From assembly GCF_031426495.1 (NCBI RefSeq), contig NZ_JANPLK010000080.1:124001-188000 (forward strand): a DNA stretch of 64,000 nt. Reading direction: 5' to 3'. The notes under the pieces are model-generated. The model searched no databases. It was not told the DNA's origin and saw only the letters and a list, made by a program, of their open reading frames with translations. Source of the stretch: Gemmatimonas sp. (GTDB lineage: Bacteria; Gemmatimonadota; Gemmatimonadetes; Gemmatimonadales; Gemmatimonadaceae). The translations under genes and the position numbers were made by a program. Shown here piece after piece: positions 1 through 9,346 of the stretch. Numbering within the stretch: the stretch's first letter is position 1; each line of letters opens with the position of its first letter.

Positions 1-2649
1 CAGCGAACGCGCCGCGATGTCGACGATGCGTGCAGCCTGCACCCCATGCGCGGCGTGGTACCACAGTTCTACAGTCACGCCGCCAACGGTGCGTCGCTCG
101 ACGGCATAGCGTCCGGCGCTGACCGCGAACATCGGCGTGGACGGCTGCGTGAGTTGATACGAAAAATACCGGCGTCCGTTGGCGGTCCACGACTTCACGA
201 GTTCGCCGGGGCCAAGCGCCGTTTGATCGAGACCCGTGCTGAGGGTCGTGCGCACCGTGAACCACGCGGGGGCGAGGCCGAGCGCCTGCGCCCCGGCCGC
301 GAGCATCGGCGTCGCGAGCCCCAGTCCGCGCGTCGCACGCTCGGTGCTGTCGGCGATCTCGAAGCGACCCTGATAGCCGATTGACGGCACGACGGCATTC
401 GAGCGCACGAACGTGCCGTTGCCGGCGATGTCCTCGTTGAAGCCGTCGGCACGCAGACCACTACGGTCGAGGGTGAGCGCGTAGGACAGCGAGATGCGTG
501 CGCCACTGTCCAGCGGCGCCGGGAGCGCGATCGCCTGCACGCCGAAGCGCCCATCGGGTGTGACAGGCGGCGCGCCCGCCATCGCGACGGTGGCGTCGCG
601 GACATCGCGCGGCATCATCACCCAGAGCGTATCGATCGCTCGCGCCGTACGATTTTCAACGAGGATGTTGCCGCGTACGACCGCGCGGCGTGCCTCCGGC
701 TCCAGTGCGACATCGAGTGCTACGTCGACGATCTGCGGCTGCGCCACCGATTGCAGGCGGCGATACCGGCGTTCGTAATCGGCGCGCCAGTCGAGCGCCT
801 GGTCGCGGCTCTCCCACTGCGCGGCCCACACCGTCTCACGCGCCATGAAGGCAAAGGCGACGATGAACGCGCCGGTGGTGCCAAACAGCGCACGCCGGCC
901 CTGCGTCGTGAGCCCGGACGACAGTCGCCGCGGCAGCGCCCGCACGCGCTCCCTGAACGACACCGCGCGCCCGCGCGGCCACAGTGCCGCCGAAACACCG
1001 ATCAGCGTCAGCGATCCCAGCGCCCAGAGTGCATTGAACGCCATCCACGATAGCCATGCGCTCCCGAAGCCATCGAGATCCGACCACCGTAACGCCGGCG
1101 ACGCACCGAACCTCGTGATCAGGTGCTCGAGACCGACGTTCTCGCCGTCCTCGGCGAGAAACGCCAGCACGAGCCCCGCGAACAGTCCGAGCCAGCGATT
1201 GCCGGTGAGCACCTGCAATGCCACGGCCATCACGGTGGTGATCCACAACGGCACGAGCGACATCAGCATATGGGCGGCGTACACCCGCGGCTCGATGGGC
1301 AGTCCGCCAGCCAGCGCATGCACCACCATCGCCGCGCCGTAGCCGGCCGTGGTGAGCAACACGGGAATGAGCAGCAGTGCGCCCAGCTTTCCCAGCAGCA
1401 GCGCCAGATTGGCCACGGGCGTCGCATCGCGAATGCCGTCGAACCGGATGATGCGCTCTCGCGCGACGGCATCGGCTGCGAAGTAGAGCGCGCACAACGT
1501 CCCGATGAGCCAAAGCCCGATCGGCACGGCGTCGGCCAACACCGCACTACTGGCCAGCAGTCGCGTACCGTACTCTCCACCGGCAAGCTGCCCGTCGGCC
1601 TCGATGGCGATCATGGAGACCCACAACACGAGCAATGCGCGCAACGGCCAGCTCCGCAGCAGCAGGCGGAGCTCGAGTGCGCCCGCGCTGCCGGTGGCGT
1701 GCCACAGTGTGTGCCGCACGTTGGTCGACGGCACGACGGGCGTGAGGCGCGCGGGCGGCGCGCCGAGTATTGGTGGATCGATGGACACGCGTGATACGTG
1801 GGTGGAGCGCATGCGCCGTGGGCGTGGCGCACGTCGATCGAGCCACGACAACGGCATCAGACACAGCGCACTCAGTCCGAGCACGAGCAGCCGGTTCCAC
1901 AGCATGTGACCCGATAGCGTGACGAGTCGTGTGTTGCGCTCGAGCGGTGTCCAGTAGCGCGTCTGTTCGAAGAAGGCCGACAACCCGAATGGATCGAGCA
2001 GGGCGGTGCGCGCCAAGAGTTCGGGGGTAGGTGGTCGGGTGCCAGCCATGAGCGGCGAATCCACCATCATCGCGGTGACGGCGTAGCCGGCATAGATCGC
2101 GATGCTGGCCACGAAGGTCGCGAGTGTACTGCGCGAAGCGGCGGCCACGAGATACAACAGCGCGGCACAGAAGAGGGTATTGGGAACCGCCAGCAGGACA
2201 AACGCCGAGATATACGATGGCGCGTTGAACGCGACGAGGCGCTCGGCGCGCACGCTCAGTACGAACGGGCTCACCGCCTGCACCACCAACGCCAACACCA
2301 CAGCGGCCAGTGCGGCCAGCAGCACGCCGGTGAATCGCGCGCCCAGCAGCATGCTGCGATGCACCGGTGTACTGCTGATAAGCTCCCGCATGCGGTATTC
2401 GTCGTCGCGCCCGGCGGCCGCAATGCACAGCATCGGCAGCGCGAAGACGCTCACCAGCGTAAGGATGCCGACCGTCTCCATCACGATGTACGGCCCGTTG
2501 ATCGCCGATGAGGCGGGGCCGAATCCGGTCGCCACCGTGGCGAACGGCACGAACGCCACGAGCAGGATCGACGCGAGATAGCTGAGTGTGCGCGTCTGGT
2601 ACCGCCACTCGAACGCCACGAGACCCCGAACGATGGAGGCGGCACTCAT
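1..2649 (-). CDS. ABC-2 type permease fused to M1 aminopeptidase-like domain (3' end outside window)
   Basis: The minus frame is open from an ATG at 2649 to the window edge, giving 883 codons with the C-terminus missing. The first about 570 residues hold many hydrophobic segments in two blocks, as in ABC-2 permeases (an early block with the soluble stretch RDDEYRMRELISSTPVHR, then a second block). After the last membrane segment, from about residue 590, the protein turns into an extracytoplasmic region whose end in this window (YFSYQL...MFAVSAGRYAV, then VTVELWYHAAHG) resembles the region before the zinc site of M1 aminopeptidases. The zinc motif itself would lie beyond the window. It starts 7 nt after the ATPase gene stop, so the two form an exporter operon. 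Permease/M1 fusions of this sort are known in Bacteroidota and relatives; the substrate is unknown. Confidence 0.85.
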   Translation of the reverse strand, partial: MSAASIVRGLVAFEWRYQTRTLSYLASILLVAFVPFATVATGFGPASSAINGPYIVMETVGILTLVSVFALPMLCIAAAGRDDEYRMRELISSTPVHRSMLLGARFTGVLLAALAAVVLALVVQAVSPFVLSVRAERLVAFNAPSYISAFVLLAVPNTLFCAALLYLVAAASRSTLATFVASIAIYAGYAVTAMMVDSPLMAGTRPPTPELLARTALLDPFGLSAFFEQTRYWTPLERNTRLVTLSGHMLWNRLLVLGLSALCLMPLSWLDRRAPRPRRMRSTHVSRVSIDPPILGAPPARLTPVVPSTNVRHTLWHATGSAGALELRLLLRSWPLRALLVLWVSMIAIEADGQLAGGEYGTRLLASSAVLADAVPIGLWLIGTLCALYFAADAVARERIIRFDGIRDATPVANLALLLGKLGALLLIPVLLTTAGYGAAMVVHALAGGLPIEPRVYAAHMLMSLVPLWITTVMAVALQVLTGNRWLGLFAGLVLAFLAEDGENVGLEHLITRFGASPALRWSDLDGFGSAWLSWMAFNALWALGSLTLIGVSAALWPRGRAVSFRERVRALPRRLSSGLTTQGRRALFGTTGAFIVAFAFMARETVWAAQWESRDQALDWRADYERRYRRLQSVAQPQIVDVALDVALEPEARRAVVRGNILVENRTARAIDTLWVMMPRDVRDATVAMAGAPPVTPDGRFGVQAIALPAPLDSGARISLSYALTLDRSGLRADGFNEDIAGNGTFVRSNAVVPSIGYQGRFEIADSTERATRGLGLATPMLAAGAQALGLAPAWFTVRTTLSTGLDQTALGPGELVKSWTANGRRYFSYQLTQPSTPMFAVSAGRYAVERRTVGGVTVELWYHAAHGVQAARIVDIAARSL

Positions 2650-2656
2650 GGGTGCC

Positions 2657-3547
2657 TCACTCACCAGTCGCGGCATTGCCGGTCGCGGCATTGCCGGTCG
2701 CCCGGAAGTAGACGTCGTCGAGCGTCGGCGTTGCGGCAACGCACCGCGGGTCCGGTGCACGATCGGCGAGCAGTCGCAGTCGCGTCGAGCCGCTGTGCAG
2801 CGTCTGCGACAACAGCTGCGCATGATCGAGTCCCGGCGGCGCGTGCTTGTCGATCGTGCGCGTCCACACGCGATCGTCGAGTTCGCGTACCAGGTCGTCG
2901 GGCACGCCTTCGCAGATCACGCGTCCGTGCGCCACGATCGCCATGCGCGTGCACAGCTGGCGCACGTCTTCCACGATGTGCGTGGAGAGAATCACGACGA
3001 CCTGTTCGCCGACATCACTGAGCACGTTGTAGAATCGGCTGCGTTCGGCCGGGTCGAGCCCCGCCGTCGGTTCATCCACGATGAGCAACTGTGGATCGCC
3101 CAGCAACGCCTGCGCGATACCGAAACGCTGACGCATGCCGCCGGAGAAGCCACTGACGGCGCGGGAGCGATGCTCCCAGAGATTCATCTTTTCGAGAAGG
3201 GCGTCGACTTGTGCGCGTCGTGTGTGGCGGTCGGTGAGCCCTTTCAGCAGAGCGAGATGGTCCAGCAGATCGAGCGCCGAGATGCCCGGATACACGCCGA
3301 AGTCCTGCGGCAGGTAGCCCAGTTGGCGGCGGTGCGCCGTCGGGTCGGCGAAAATCGATGCGCCGCCAAGGGTGATCGAGCCGCTGTCCGGCTCCTGCAG
3401 CGTGGCGATGGTGCGCATGAGCGTCGACTTGCCGGCGCCGTTCGGTCCCAGCAGGCCGAACAGGCCGCGGTCGATCCGGAGCGAGATGCCACGGAGGGCG
3501 TGCACCCCGTTGGTGTAGGTCTTGGAGACATGGGAGAGTTCGAGCAT
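2657..3547 (-). CDS. ABC transporter ATP-binding protein
   Basis: A 296-residue nucleotide-binding subunit. Walker A GPNGAGKS is at residues 34-41, the signature SGGMRQ at 135-140, Walker B LLIVDE at 154-159, and the switch histidine at about 190 in ILSTHI. It energises the permease/M1 fusion encoded 7 nt downstream, probably an ABC-2 exporter at the inner membrane. The C-terminus ends in a direct repeat of the pentapeptide ATGNA, encoded by two 15-nt tandem copies, an unusual tail without known function. The start ATG is the first residue of the conserved domain, so there is little room for another start. It is transcribed divergently from the LysR gene. Confidence 0.93.
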   Translation of the reverse strand: MLELSHVSKTYTNGVHALRGISLRIDRGLFGLLGPNGAGKSTLMRTIATLQEPDSGSITLGGASIFADPTAHRRQLGYLPQDFGVYPGISALDLLDHLALLKGLTDRHTRRAQVDALLEKMNLWEHRSRAVSGFSGGMRQRFGIAQALLGDPQLLIVDEPTAGLDPAERSRFYNVLSDVGEQVVVILSTHIVEDVRQLCTRMAIVAHGRVICEGVPDDLVRELDDRVWTRTIDKHAPPGLDHAQLLSQTLHSGSTRLRLLADRAPDPRCVAATPTLDDVYFRATGNAATGNAATGE

Positions 3548-3585
3548 GCGACCATCACGGCTCCGGGATGGTAAAGTTTCCGGAG

Positions 3586-3595
3586 CACGATCGTG
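3586..3595. promoter_or_regulatory. Palindrome between divergent ABC and LysR genes
   Basis: CACGATCGTG is a perfect 10-bp palindrome in the 72-bp, locally AT-rich gap between the divergent ABC operon and the LysR-type gene. LysR regulators usually bind dyads in such intergenic gaps and control the divergent operon, so this is a candidate operator. The site is short and the role is inferred only from position. Confidence 0.3.
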
Positions 3596-3619
3596 ATTCT
3601 TACATTAAGTTTGAACTAA

Positions 3620-4573
3620 ATGATCTCCGCCGCCGACCTCGATTTCTTCGACATTATCGCCCGGTCCCCATCTCTGGCCGCTGCGGCACGCGAGATGGGC
3701 GTGTCGCCCTCGGCGGTGACCCAGCGGCTGCAGGATCTGGAGAAGCGCGTCGGCGTGCGTCTGCTGGAGCGCAGCGCGCGGCGCATCACGCTGTCCGACG
3801 AGGGCGAGTTGCTGGCCACTCGCGGGCGCTCGATCAGCGATGATCTGGCCGAGTTAGGCGAGACGCTGGCCGCGCGGCGCGGCGTCGTGGCCGGTCATCT
3901 GCGCGTGGTCGCCCCGTTGGGTTTCGGCCGTCGTTACGTCGCTCCGGTGGCCGCGCAGTTTCTGGTCGAACACCCCGAGGTGACGATCGATCTCACGCTC
4001 TCCGATCGACTGGGTCGCGTCCCCGAAGCGTCGTGGGATGTCGCCGTACACATCGGCGAAGTGCGCGAGTCGTCGCTGGTCGCTCAACTGCTGGCGCCGA
4101 ACGAGCGCGTGCTGTGTGCGAGTCCCGCGTATCTCGCGCGGCACGGCGCGCCGACGCAGCCCACGGCACTGCTCATGCACCGGTGCATCGCGCTGCGCGA
4201 GAACGATGAGGACGTCACGATGTGGCGCTTCGTCGATCCGCAGCAGGACGTCACGCAGGTACGTATCGAGCCGGTGCTGGCCAGCAACGATGGTGACGTC
4301 GTGCGCGATTGGGCACTGCACGGACACGGGATCATCGTGAGATCGGAGTGGTCGGTCGCCTCCGATCTCGCGCGCGGCGCGCTGGTGCGCCTGCTCGAGG
4401 GCCATCGCCTGCCGAACGCCGATGTGATCGCGTTCGTGGGCGCACGCAAAGGCCGTTCGGCCCGCACGAACGCCTTTCTCAAGACCCTGCGCGAGTCGCT
4501 GTCTCCCGTGCCGTGGCGCGCCGCTACAACACCGGCGCCGCCCAGAGAGCGACGCCGGTTCGGCAACGCATGA
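3620..4573 (+). CDS. LysR-family transcriptional regulator
   Basis: A 317-residue protein. Residues 1-60 form the LysR winged helix-turn-helix (SLAAAAREMGVSPSAVTQRL, then LEKRVGVRLLERSARRITLS). The rest is the periplasmic-binding-protein-like effector domain, in the usual family length range. It is divergent from the ABC exporter operon and convergent (10-nt gap) with the TonB receptor gene. By family habit it would regulate the divergent operon and itself. The effector cannot be read from the sequence. The C-terminal about 20 residues are rich in Arg/Pro. Confidence 0.93.
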   Translation: MISAADLDFFDIIARSPSLAAAAREMGVSPSAVTQRLQDLEKRVGVRLLERSARRITLSDEGELLATRGRSISDDLAELGETLAARRGVVAGHLRVVAPLGFGRRYVAPVAAQFLVEHPEVTIDLTLSDRLGRVPEASWDVAVHIGEVRESSLVAQLLAPNERVLCASPAYLARHGAPTQPTALLMHRCIALRENDEDVTMWRFVDPQQDVTQVRIEPVLASNDGDVVRDWALHGHGIIVRSEWSVASDLARGALVRLLEGHRLPNADVIAFVGARKGRSARTNAFLKTLRESLSPVPWRAATTPAPPRERRRFGNA

Positions 4574-4583
4574 ACTCGTACGC

Positions 4584-7064
4584 CTAAAACGTCGTGCTGA
4601 GCGAGAAGAAGATCTGACGAGGGGCGCCGGTGAGGAACGTCGTGTTGTCGCCGCTGGCGGTGAAGCCACCGCTGCCCATCGTCCCGATATACCGCTCGTC
4701 GAGCAGGTTGTTCATGTTGAGCTGCAGCTCGAGCGACTTGAGTGCGCCGATGCGGCCCAGGCGATAGCGGGCCGAGAGGTCGGACATGAAGTAGCCCGGC
4801 ACCTTGCCCTGTCCATCGCCCGCAGTGTTCAGGTCGTTGGTGTACGTGAAGTAGCGCTCACCCACATAACGGCCGCCCAGCGTGACGTTCAGCTTGGCGC
4901 GCGTGTACGACACAGATGCTGTCGCCATCTGCTTCGGCGCGTCCTGCACATACTTGTCCTTGGTGTTCACGCGAGACGTCGGATCCGCCTGATTGGCCAG
5001 ATAGTCGTCGCCGAACTTCGAGCTGTTGATCGAGGCGGAGCCGAAGGCGCGGAGGCCGTTGCCCAAGTCCGCGTTGACGACGCCCTCGAGCCCCATCGTG
5101 TTCACGGAGCCCACGTTACCGAAGCCCGTGGCGCAGGTGACGGTCTGCGGACAGAGCGCGATGCCCAGCAGTCGATTGCGGTAGTCGATCGCATAGCCCG
5201 TTACACCGGCTTCCAGCTTCCCACGACGTGTTCGCGCGCCGAGTTCGAGCGTCGTCGCGCGCTCGGCCTTGGCCGTGGACTTGAAGAACTCAAACGTGGC
5301 TGGCGCCGCGTTGTACACCCCACCGGCCGGGCTGAGCGGGAACTGGTTCACATTCTCCGACCAGTTGGCGAAGACCTCATTGTTCTCGTTCACCTTGAAC
5401 ACCGCGCCGACCTGCGGCAGGATCGTCGCGTCGGTCTTCACGTTCAACGATGGGCGCGTGGCGTCGGCAAAGATCGGCGCCACGATGCCATCGGTCGGCG
5501 TATTGCCGTTGTTCGTGAAATCGGCGTTCACTGTGAGCAACTTCGCGCCGTACGACAGGGTAAGACGCTCGTTCAGCAAGCGGTTCGTGTTCTGCACGTG
5601 AAACTGCGTCGTGGTCACGTCTGCCGTACGATCGTAGTCGAGTCGGAGCACCTTCGTGAAGTCCACTTCCGGACCGAGCTGGTAGTTCTTCATGCGCCAG
5701 CGCGGACGACGATTGCTCGACTCGTTCTGCTCGTACCACCCGCCGACTTCGAACTGGTTGGACACCCCGCCCACAGTGAACGCCGCCGTCCCCTTGGCCA
5801 TGATACCGCCGCGGTTCGCCTTGTACTGTGTCTGGCGAAACATGATCGGGTCGGGGCTATAGGCCGCGCCGTAGCTGGGCGCATGCCAGTCGCCGCCGCC
5901 GCGGTTGAGGTGCAGGTACGGCTGCACTTCGATACGCGTCGAGGCGGTTGGCTTGAACTCACCCTTCAGATACGCGAGATGATCGAGTCGCGCGCCCTGG
6001 GCCGAGCTGTAGTACGATGCATCGGTCAGTGGCGTGTACGTGGGCAACGAGGCTTCGGCGAACTGCTTCGCCGTGGCCCAGTTGGTGTGGTAGTCGAACA
6101 TCGGACCAAAGCCGAAGTTGCTCGATCCCGGCGCCGTGGCGTTGAACACGCCCAGCGACAGATCCATGTAATCGGCTTCTTTTCGATTCGCGTAGTTGTA
6201 GAACGCCGTGAACTTGCTCGAGCCGATGAAGAGGTTGCTCTTCAGGTTGATCTGCTCGTGCCAGTTCTCGCCGGCACCACCGAGAAAGCCGTTCTGACCG
6301 AAGAGCAGATCCTGCTCGCCGGGGAAGTTCGACAGGCGCTCGCCACCGCCCTTCCACTTGTCGGAGTCGAAGCGCGACACCGACATGAACGCCGACACGC
6401 CGTTCGTGCCGCCGAAAGTCTTCAGTCCCATGTCGTAGCGCAGCAGCGTGCGACGGGCGCTATTCTGTCCGCCCATCTGCTGCAGCAGAAACTGCTGGCG
6501 TCCAGCCGGTTCGGCCGTCGCATACTGCACCACGCCACCAAGATTGTTCGCGGACGCCGTGCCGAGCGCGCCACTGCCCTGCGCCACGGCGGTCGACTCC
6601 AGATTCGACGCATCGACGGCGCGGCCGACACCAAGTCCGTTCCAGTTGCCGTACGACATATCGCCAAGGGGAATACCATCCATCGTCTGTCCGATCTGCG
6701 CACTCTGGAATCCGCGCATCGTGATGCGATTGGACCACTCGTACATGCCGAATCCATCAACCGACTGCATGTTGACGCCGGGAATCCGTTCGACCGCCTT
6801 CAGCGCGCTGGTGCCTGGTGCGGTCGATCTGAGCACCGAACTATCGACGCCCGACGCGGCGCGTGCGTTGCCGCGACCGGTGACCCCGGTAACGGTGACT
6901 TGGCCGAGTGCTTGCGCGGAATCGCGCTTGGTGGTGGCCTGCGCGGGGAGCAGCGAGGCGGAGAGCAGCAGCGACGACGAGGCTGCGGCGAGGAGCGTGA
7001 AATACGCGGGACGATGGTCGTGGCGCATGAGACGGGCGAAAGAGGGAAGGGCGATCCATTGCAT
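4584..7064 (-). CDS. TonB-dependent outer-membrane receptor
   Basis: An 826-residue receptor. After a signal peptide ending LLPAQA comes a plug domain (LKAVERIPGVNMQSVDG, then ITMRGFQSAQIGQTMDG), followed by a long beta-barrel that ends in the typical aromatic-terminated strand IFFSLSTTF. It imports a large ligand, such as a ferric siderophore, across the outer membrane using TonB energy; the ligand is not identifiable, although the plug is FecA-like in style. Two starts are possible: ATG at 7064, with a GAGGAG 15 nt upstream, or ATG at 7028 (MRHDHR), which gives a more conventional signal peptide but has no obvious ribosome site. It stands alone, convergent with the LysR gene. Confidence 0.92.
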   Translation of the reverse strand: MQWIALPSFARLMRHDHRPAYFTLLAAASSSLLLSASLLPAQATTKRDSAQALGQVTVTGVTGRGNARAASGVDSSVLRSTAPGTSALKAVERIPGVNMQSVDGFGMYEWSNRITMRGFQSAQIGQTMDGIPLGDMSYGNWNGLGVGRAVDASNLESTAVAQGSGALGTASANNLGGVVQYATAEPAGRQQFLLQQMGGQNSARRTLLRYDMGLKTFGGTNGVSAFMSVSRFDSDKWKGGGERLSNFPGEQDLLFGQNGFLGGAGENWHEQINLKSNLFIGSSKFTAFYNYANRKEADYMDLSLGVFNATAPGSSNFGFGPMFDYHTNWATAKQFAEASLPTYTPLTDASYYSSAQGARLDHLAYLKGEFKPTASTRIEVQPYLHLNRGGGDWHAPSYGAAYSPDPIMFRQTQYKANRGGIMAKGTAAFTVGGVSNQFEVGGWYEQNESSNRRPRWRMKNYQLGPEVDFTKVLRLDYDRTADVTTTQFHVQNTNRLLNERLTLSYGAKLLTVNADFTNNGNTPTDGIVAPIFADATRPSLNVKTDATILPQVGAVFKVNENNEVFANWSENVNQFPLSPAGGVYNAAPATFEFFKSTAKAERATTLELGARTRRGKLEAGVTGYAIDYRNRLLGIALCPQTVTCATGFGNVGSVNTMGLEGVVNADLGNGLRAFGSASINSSKFGDDYLANQADPTSRVNTKDKYVQDAPKQMATASVSYTRAKLNVTLGGRYVGERYFTYTNDLNTAGDGQGKVPGYFMSDLSARYRLGRIGALKSLELQLNMNNLLDERYIGTMGSGGFTASGDNTTFLTGAPRQIFFSLSTTF

Positions 7065-7168
7065 CGCCGGCAGAATTCACTCCTCGTGTATCGAACCGAA
7101 TCACAGATCGGTATGCGCCACGTCTCGGCCGCGTCACGGCAATGTGACGACTGCGAGATCGGTCGGGC

Positions 7169-7870
7169 TCAGACGGCGCGAAACTGGGTTGAAAAGTTCT
7201 CGGCTGACATGTCTTCAATGACCGCATCGCCCTCGGCGCCCTGCTCGACGGCCCATTCGCGAAATCCGTGCGGCGCCCGCTGTATGTCCTGCAGGCGAGC
7301 GTAATTCACGGCGGCGATCTCTCGCCAGCCGACGAGATCGGCGAGGTCGGCGCGCAGTAGCGACGCCGCGGAAAAGCGCGCACCCGCTACTCGCGCGCCC
7401 TGCAGCATGGTTCCCTCGAGCTGAGCGGCGCTCAAGTTGGCCCCTTCGAGATTGACATGCTTCATGTTGGCGCCGGAGAGAAGCGCTCCCTGCAGGTTGG
7501 CGTCTTTGAAGCTGGCGTGCGCAAGGTCCGCACCGCGCAGATCAACGCCCACCAACCAAGCTCCATCCACGTTGACGCCGGCCAGTGATTGGGTATTGCG
7601 CGCGAGGTTGGTCAGCGCGTCAATGCGTCCGCCGCTCCCACCCTTGCCTTGCGCGCTGTTCACTACCAACCAAGCCTGATAATTGGAGTCGAGCAGTTCC
7701 TGCGATTCTCGCACTTTGTCGGCGGCCAATCGCTCCCGGCGATTGGCCCAGAATTGATATGCGCCAAAGACGAAGACAATGATCTGCCAGAACTTGACGA
7801 AGTCCGCGAGGAAGTCGATGACGGTGAGCGAGTTCGGCGCCACCGCAGTGCTCTGAAGGAGTACATACAT
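7169..7870 (-). CDS. Membrane-anchored pentapeptide-repeat protein
   Basis: A 233-residue protein with one hydrophobic segment near residues 24-41 (FVKFWQIIVFVFGAYQFW), a charged linker, then about 16 tandem pentapeptide repeats at roughly 96-180 (for example VDLRGADLAHASF, ANLQGALLSGANM). Such repeats fold as a right-handed quadrilateral beta-helix and usually act as binding scaffolds. The N-terminus probably anchors it in the inner membrane with the helix on the cytoplasmic face (inferred from the RRER motif after the segment). It lies 116 nt downstream of the hydrolase/protease pair on the same strand and could be co-transcribed. No enzymatic motif is visible. Confidence 0.85.
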   Translation of the reverse strand: MYVLLQSTAVAPNSLTVIDFLADFVKFWQIIVFVFGAYQFWANRRERLAADKVRESQELLDSNYQAWLVVNSAQGKGGSGGRIDALTNLARNTQSLAGVNVDGAWLVGVDLRGADLAHASFKDANLQGALLSGANMKHVNLEGANLSAAQLEGTMLQGARVAGARFSAASLLRADLADLVGWREIAAVNYARLQDIQRAPHGFREWAVEQGAEGDAVIEDMSAENFSTQFRAV

Positions 7871-7986
7871 CAGTGCAGTTTGCAGATGGGGCTACGCGCC
7901 GGACAGCTGATTCGTGCCTCGTGACCTACCCGTGACAGACGGTGCGGGGGCTGACTGATCGATTCCGGGTGACGACGAGCGCCGTT

Positions 7987-9327
7987 TTACGTCGCCGCCA
8001 CCGCGCACGCCACCGCGTAGGTGACTTCCGCGTTGGTCACATCGCCGTGATCCTTGATGCGGCCGCCGCTACCATCGAGGTTGTTCACCACGCGCGGCGC
8101 ATAGACATAGGGCGTACCCACACTGCCCAACGGTTGGGTCGTCGCCTCGTCGGTGCGTTGTGTGCCATTGCGACCGATGCCGCCGTACTGGTCATCCTTG
8201 TCGCCGACGGCTTTGGCGTTGTCGCCGCCCAGGCGCGACGAGATGGCGTACGCTTTGCCCACCACCGTGTCCTGATACGAGAACGTGGAGATGAACGGCC
8301 CCTTCACGATCTGCTGTTCGATGACATCGCGGAAGAATCCGCGATCGCCGTGTCCGTTGTCGTGACTCAGTCCGTAGTGCGAGAACGCCGCCTCCAACAG
8401 TGAGAGCGAGTCGGGTTGCACGGCGGGATCGTCGCACAACGCCTTCGCGCATGCCGCCATGCACCGACCGCCCAGACTGTGGCCGATCAAGTGGATGCGC
8501 AGTGACGGGTGACGCGCCTTGAGATCGCGCACGGCCGCCGCCACGCCGTTCGCCCCCACGGTGCCCGAGCGGTTCTTCATCATGTACCACGTGGTGAGGT
8601 TGAGCACCTGTCCCACGCGACCGGCGATCGACTTGAGCGCGCCGCCGATGAACAGCGGAGCGCCGGCTCCGCCGGACGTGCCACCGTCTACGGCCATCAC
8701 GCCGCCGTCGCCATCACGGCGCACCGTGGGGAGAATGATCGGCGACTTGAGCTTGGCGAATAGTTCAGAACCGCGCTGGGCCGCCACCTGGTCGAACCCC
8801 TCGGTAGGATCGGCGTCAGCGCTGTCGGCCAGCGACAACAGCAGCGACACGAACTGATCCTGTTTCGCCGTGCTGTCTTCCAGATGATCGAGCAACGCCA
8901 AGGCGCGGTCCACCGTGCCACGCTGCGCATCGTTCACGTCGTCGCGCAACTCCATGAGTTCACCCCGCGCGTCGTCGAGTGCCACGGCCTCGCGTTCTTC
9001 GAGCTGCTGCGCTTCGCCGTCGTCCTTGCCGGGGCCTTCGGAGAAGGCTTTTGACGGCCAGAAGATGCCGGCGGCCGCGTAGCGGCGCGACGCCAGCGCG
9101 GGGGCGAGCTCGCTCCGCGTGATGTGCGCGCTGAAGTTCTGCAGGAACTGCTCGTACAACCGGCGCGCTTCCACGGCGTTGTTGCGAAAGCCATGCGCAA
9201 TCACGAGCAGATCGGTGGTGCCCGCCGATTGCAGGTGCGCATGCAGCGTGTCCAGCGCCGCCGACCGGAGCACGCCGTGCTGGTCGTACTCGAGCGCGAT
9301 GAACGGAAAGCCGCCCAGTGTTTCCAT
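7987..9327 (-). CDS. Alpha/beta hydrolase, apparently cytoplasmic
   Basis: A 446-residue protein with the serine-hydrolase nucleophile elbow GHSLGG (Ser about 284) and the upstream oxyanion-type segment VIAHGFRNN (45-50), typical of alpha/beta hydrolases. Between them is a long charged insertion (about 95-200). No signal peptide or membrane segment is visible, so it probably acts in the cytoplasm. Likely acid/His partners lie in the C-terminal third (DNGHGDRGFF region), but I cannot assign them securely. It starts 19 nt after the subtilisin-like gene, implying one transcript and perhaps a functional pair. The substrate is unknown; esterase, lipase or peptidase activity are all possible. Confidence 0.85.
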   Translation of the reverse strand: METLGGFPFIALEYDQHGVLRSAALDTLHAHLQSAGTTDLLVIAHGFRNNAVEARRLYEQFLQNFSAHITRSELAPALASRRYAAAGIFWPSKAFSEGPGKDDGEAQQLEEREAVALDDARGELMELRDDVNDAQRGTVDRALALLDHLEDSTAKQDQFVSLLLSLADSADADPTEGFDQVAAQRGSELFAKLKSPIILPTVRRDGDGGVMAVDGGTSGGAGAPLFIGGALKSIAGRVGQVLNLTTWYMMKNRSGTVGANGVAAAVRDLKARHPSLRIHLIGHSLGGRCMAACAKALCDDPAVQPDSLSLLEAAFSHYGLSHDNGHGDRGFFRDVIEQQIVKGPFISTFSYQDTVVGKAYAISSRLGGDNAKAVGDKDDQYGGIGRNGTQRTDEATTQPLGSVGTPYVYAPRVVNNLDGSGGRIKDHGDVTNAEVTYAVACAVAAT

Positions 9328-9346
9328 GGTGAATCTCCGTGAAGGA

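Noticed and set aside
5598..7304. 568-codon open frame on the plus strand
   Set aside because: It lies entirely opposite the TonB receptor gene, is Arg/His-rich without recognisable domains, and is a typical antisense frame of high-GC DNA.
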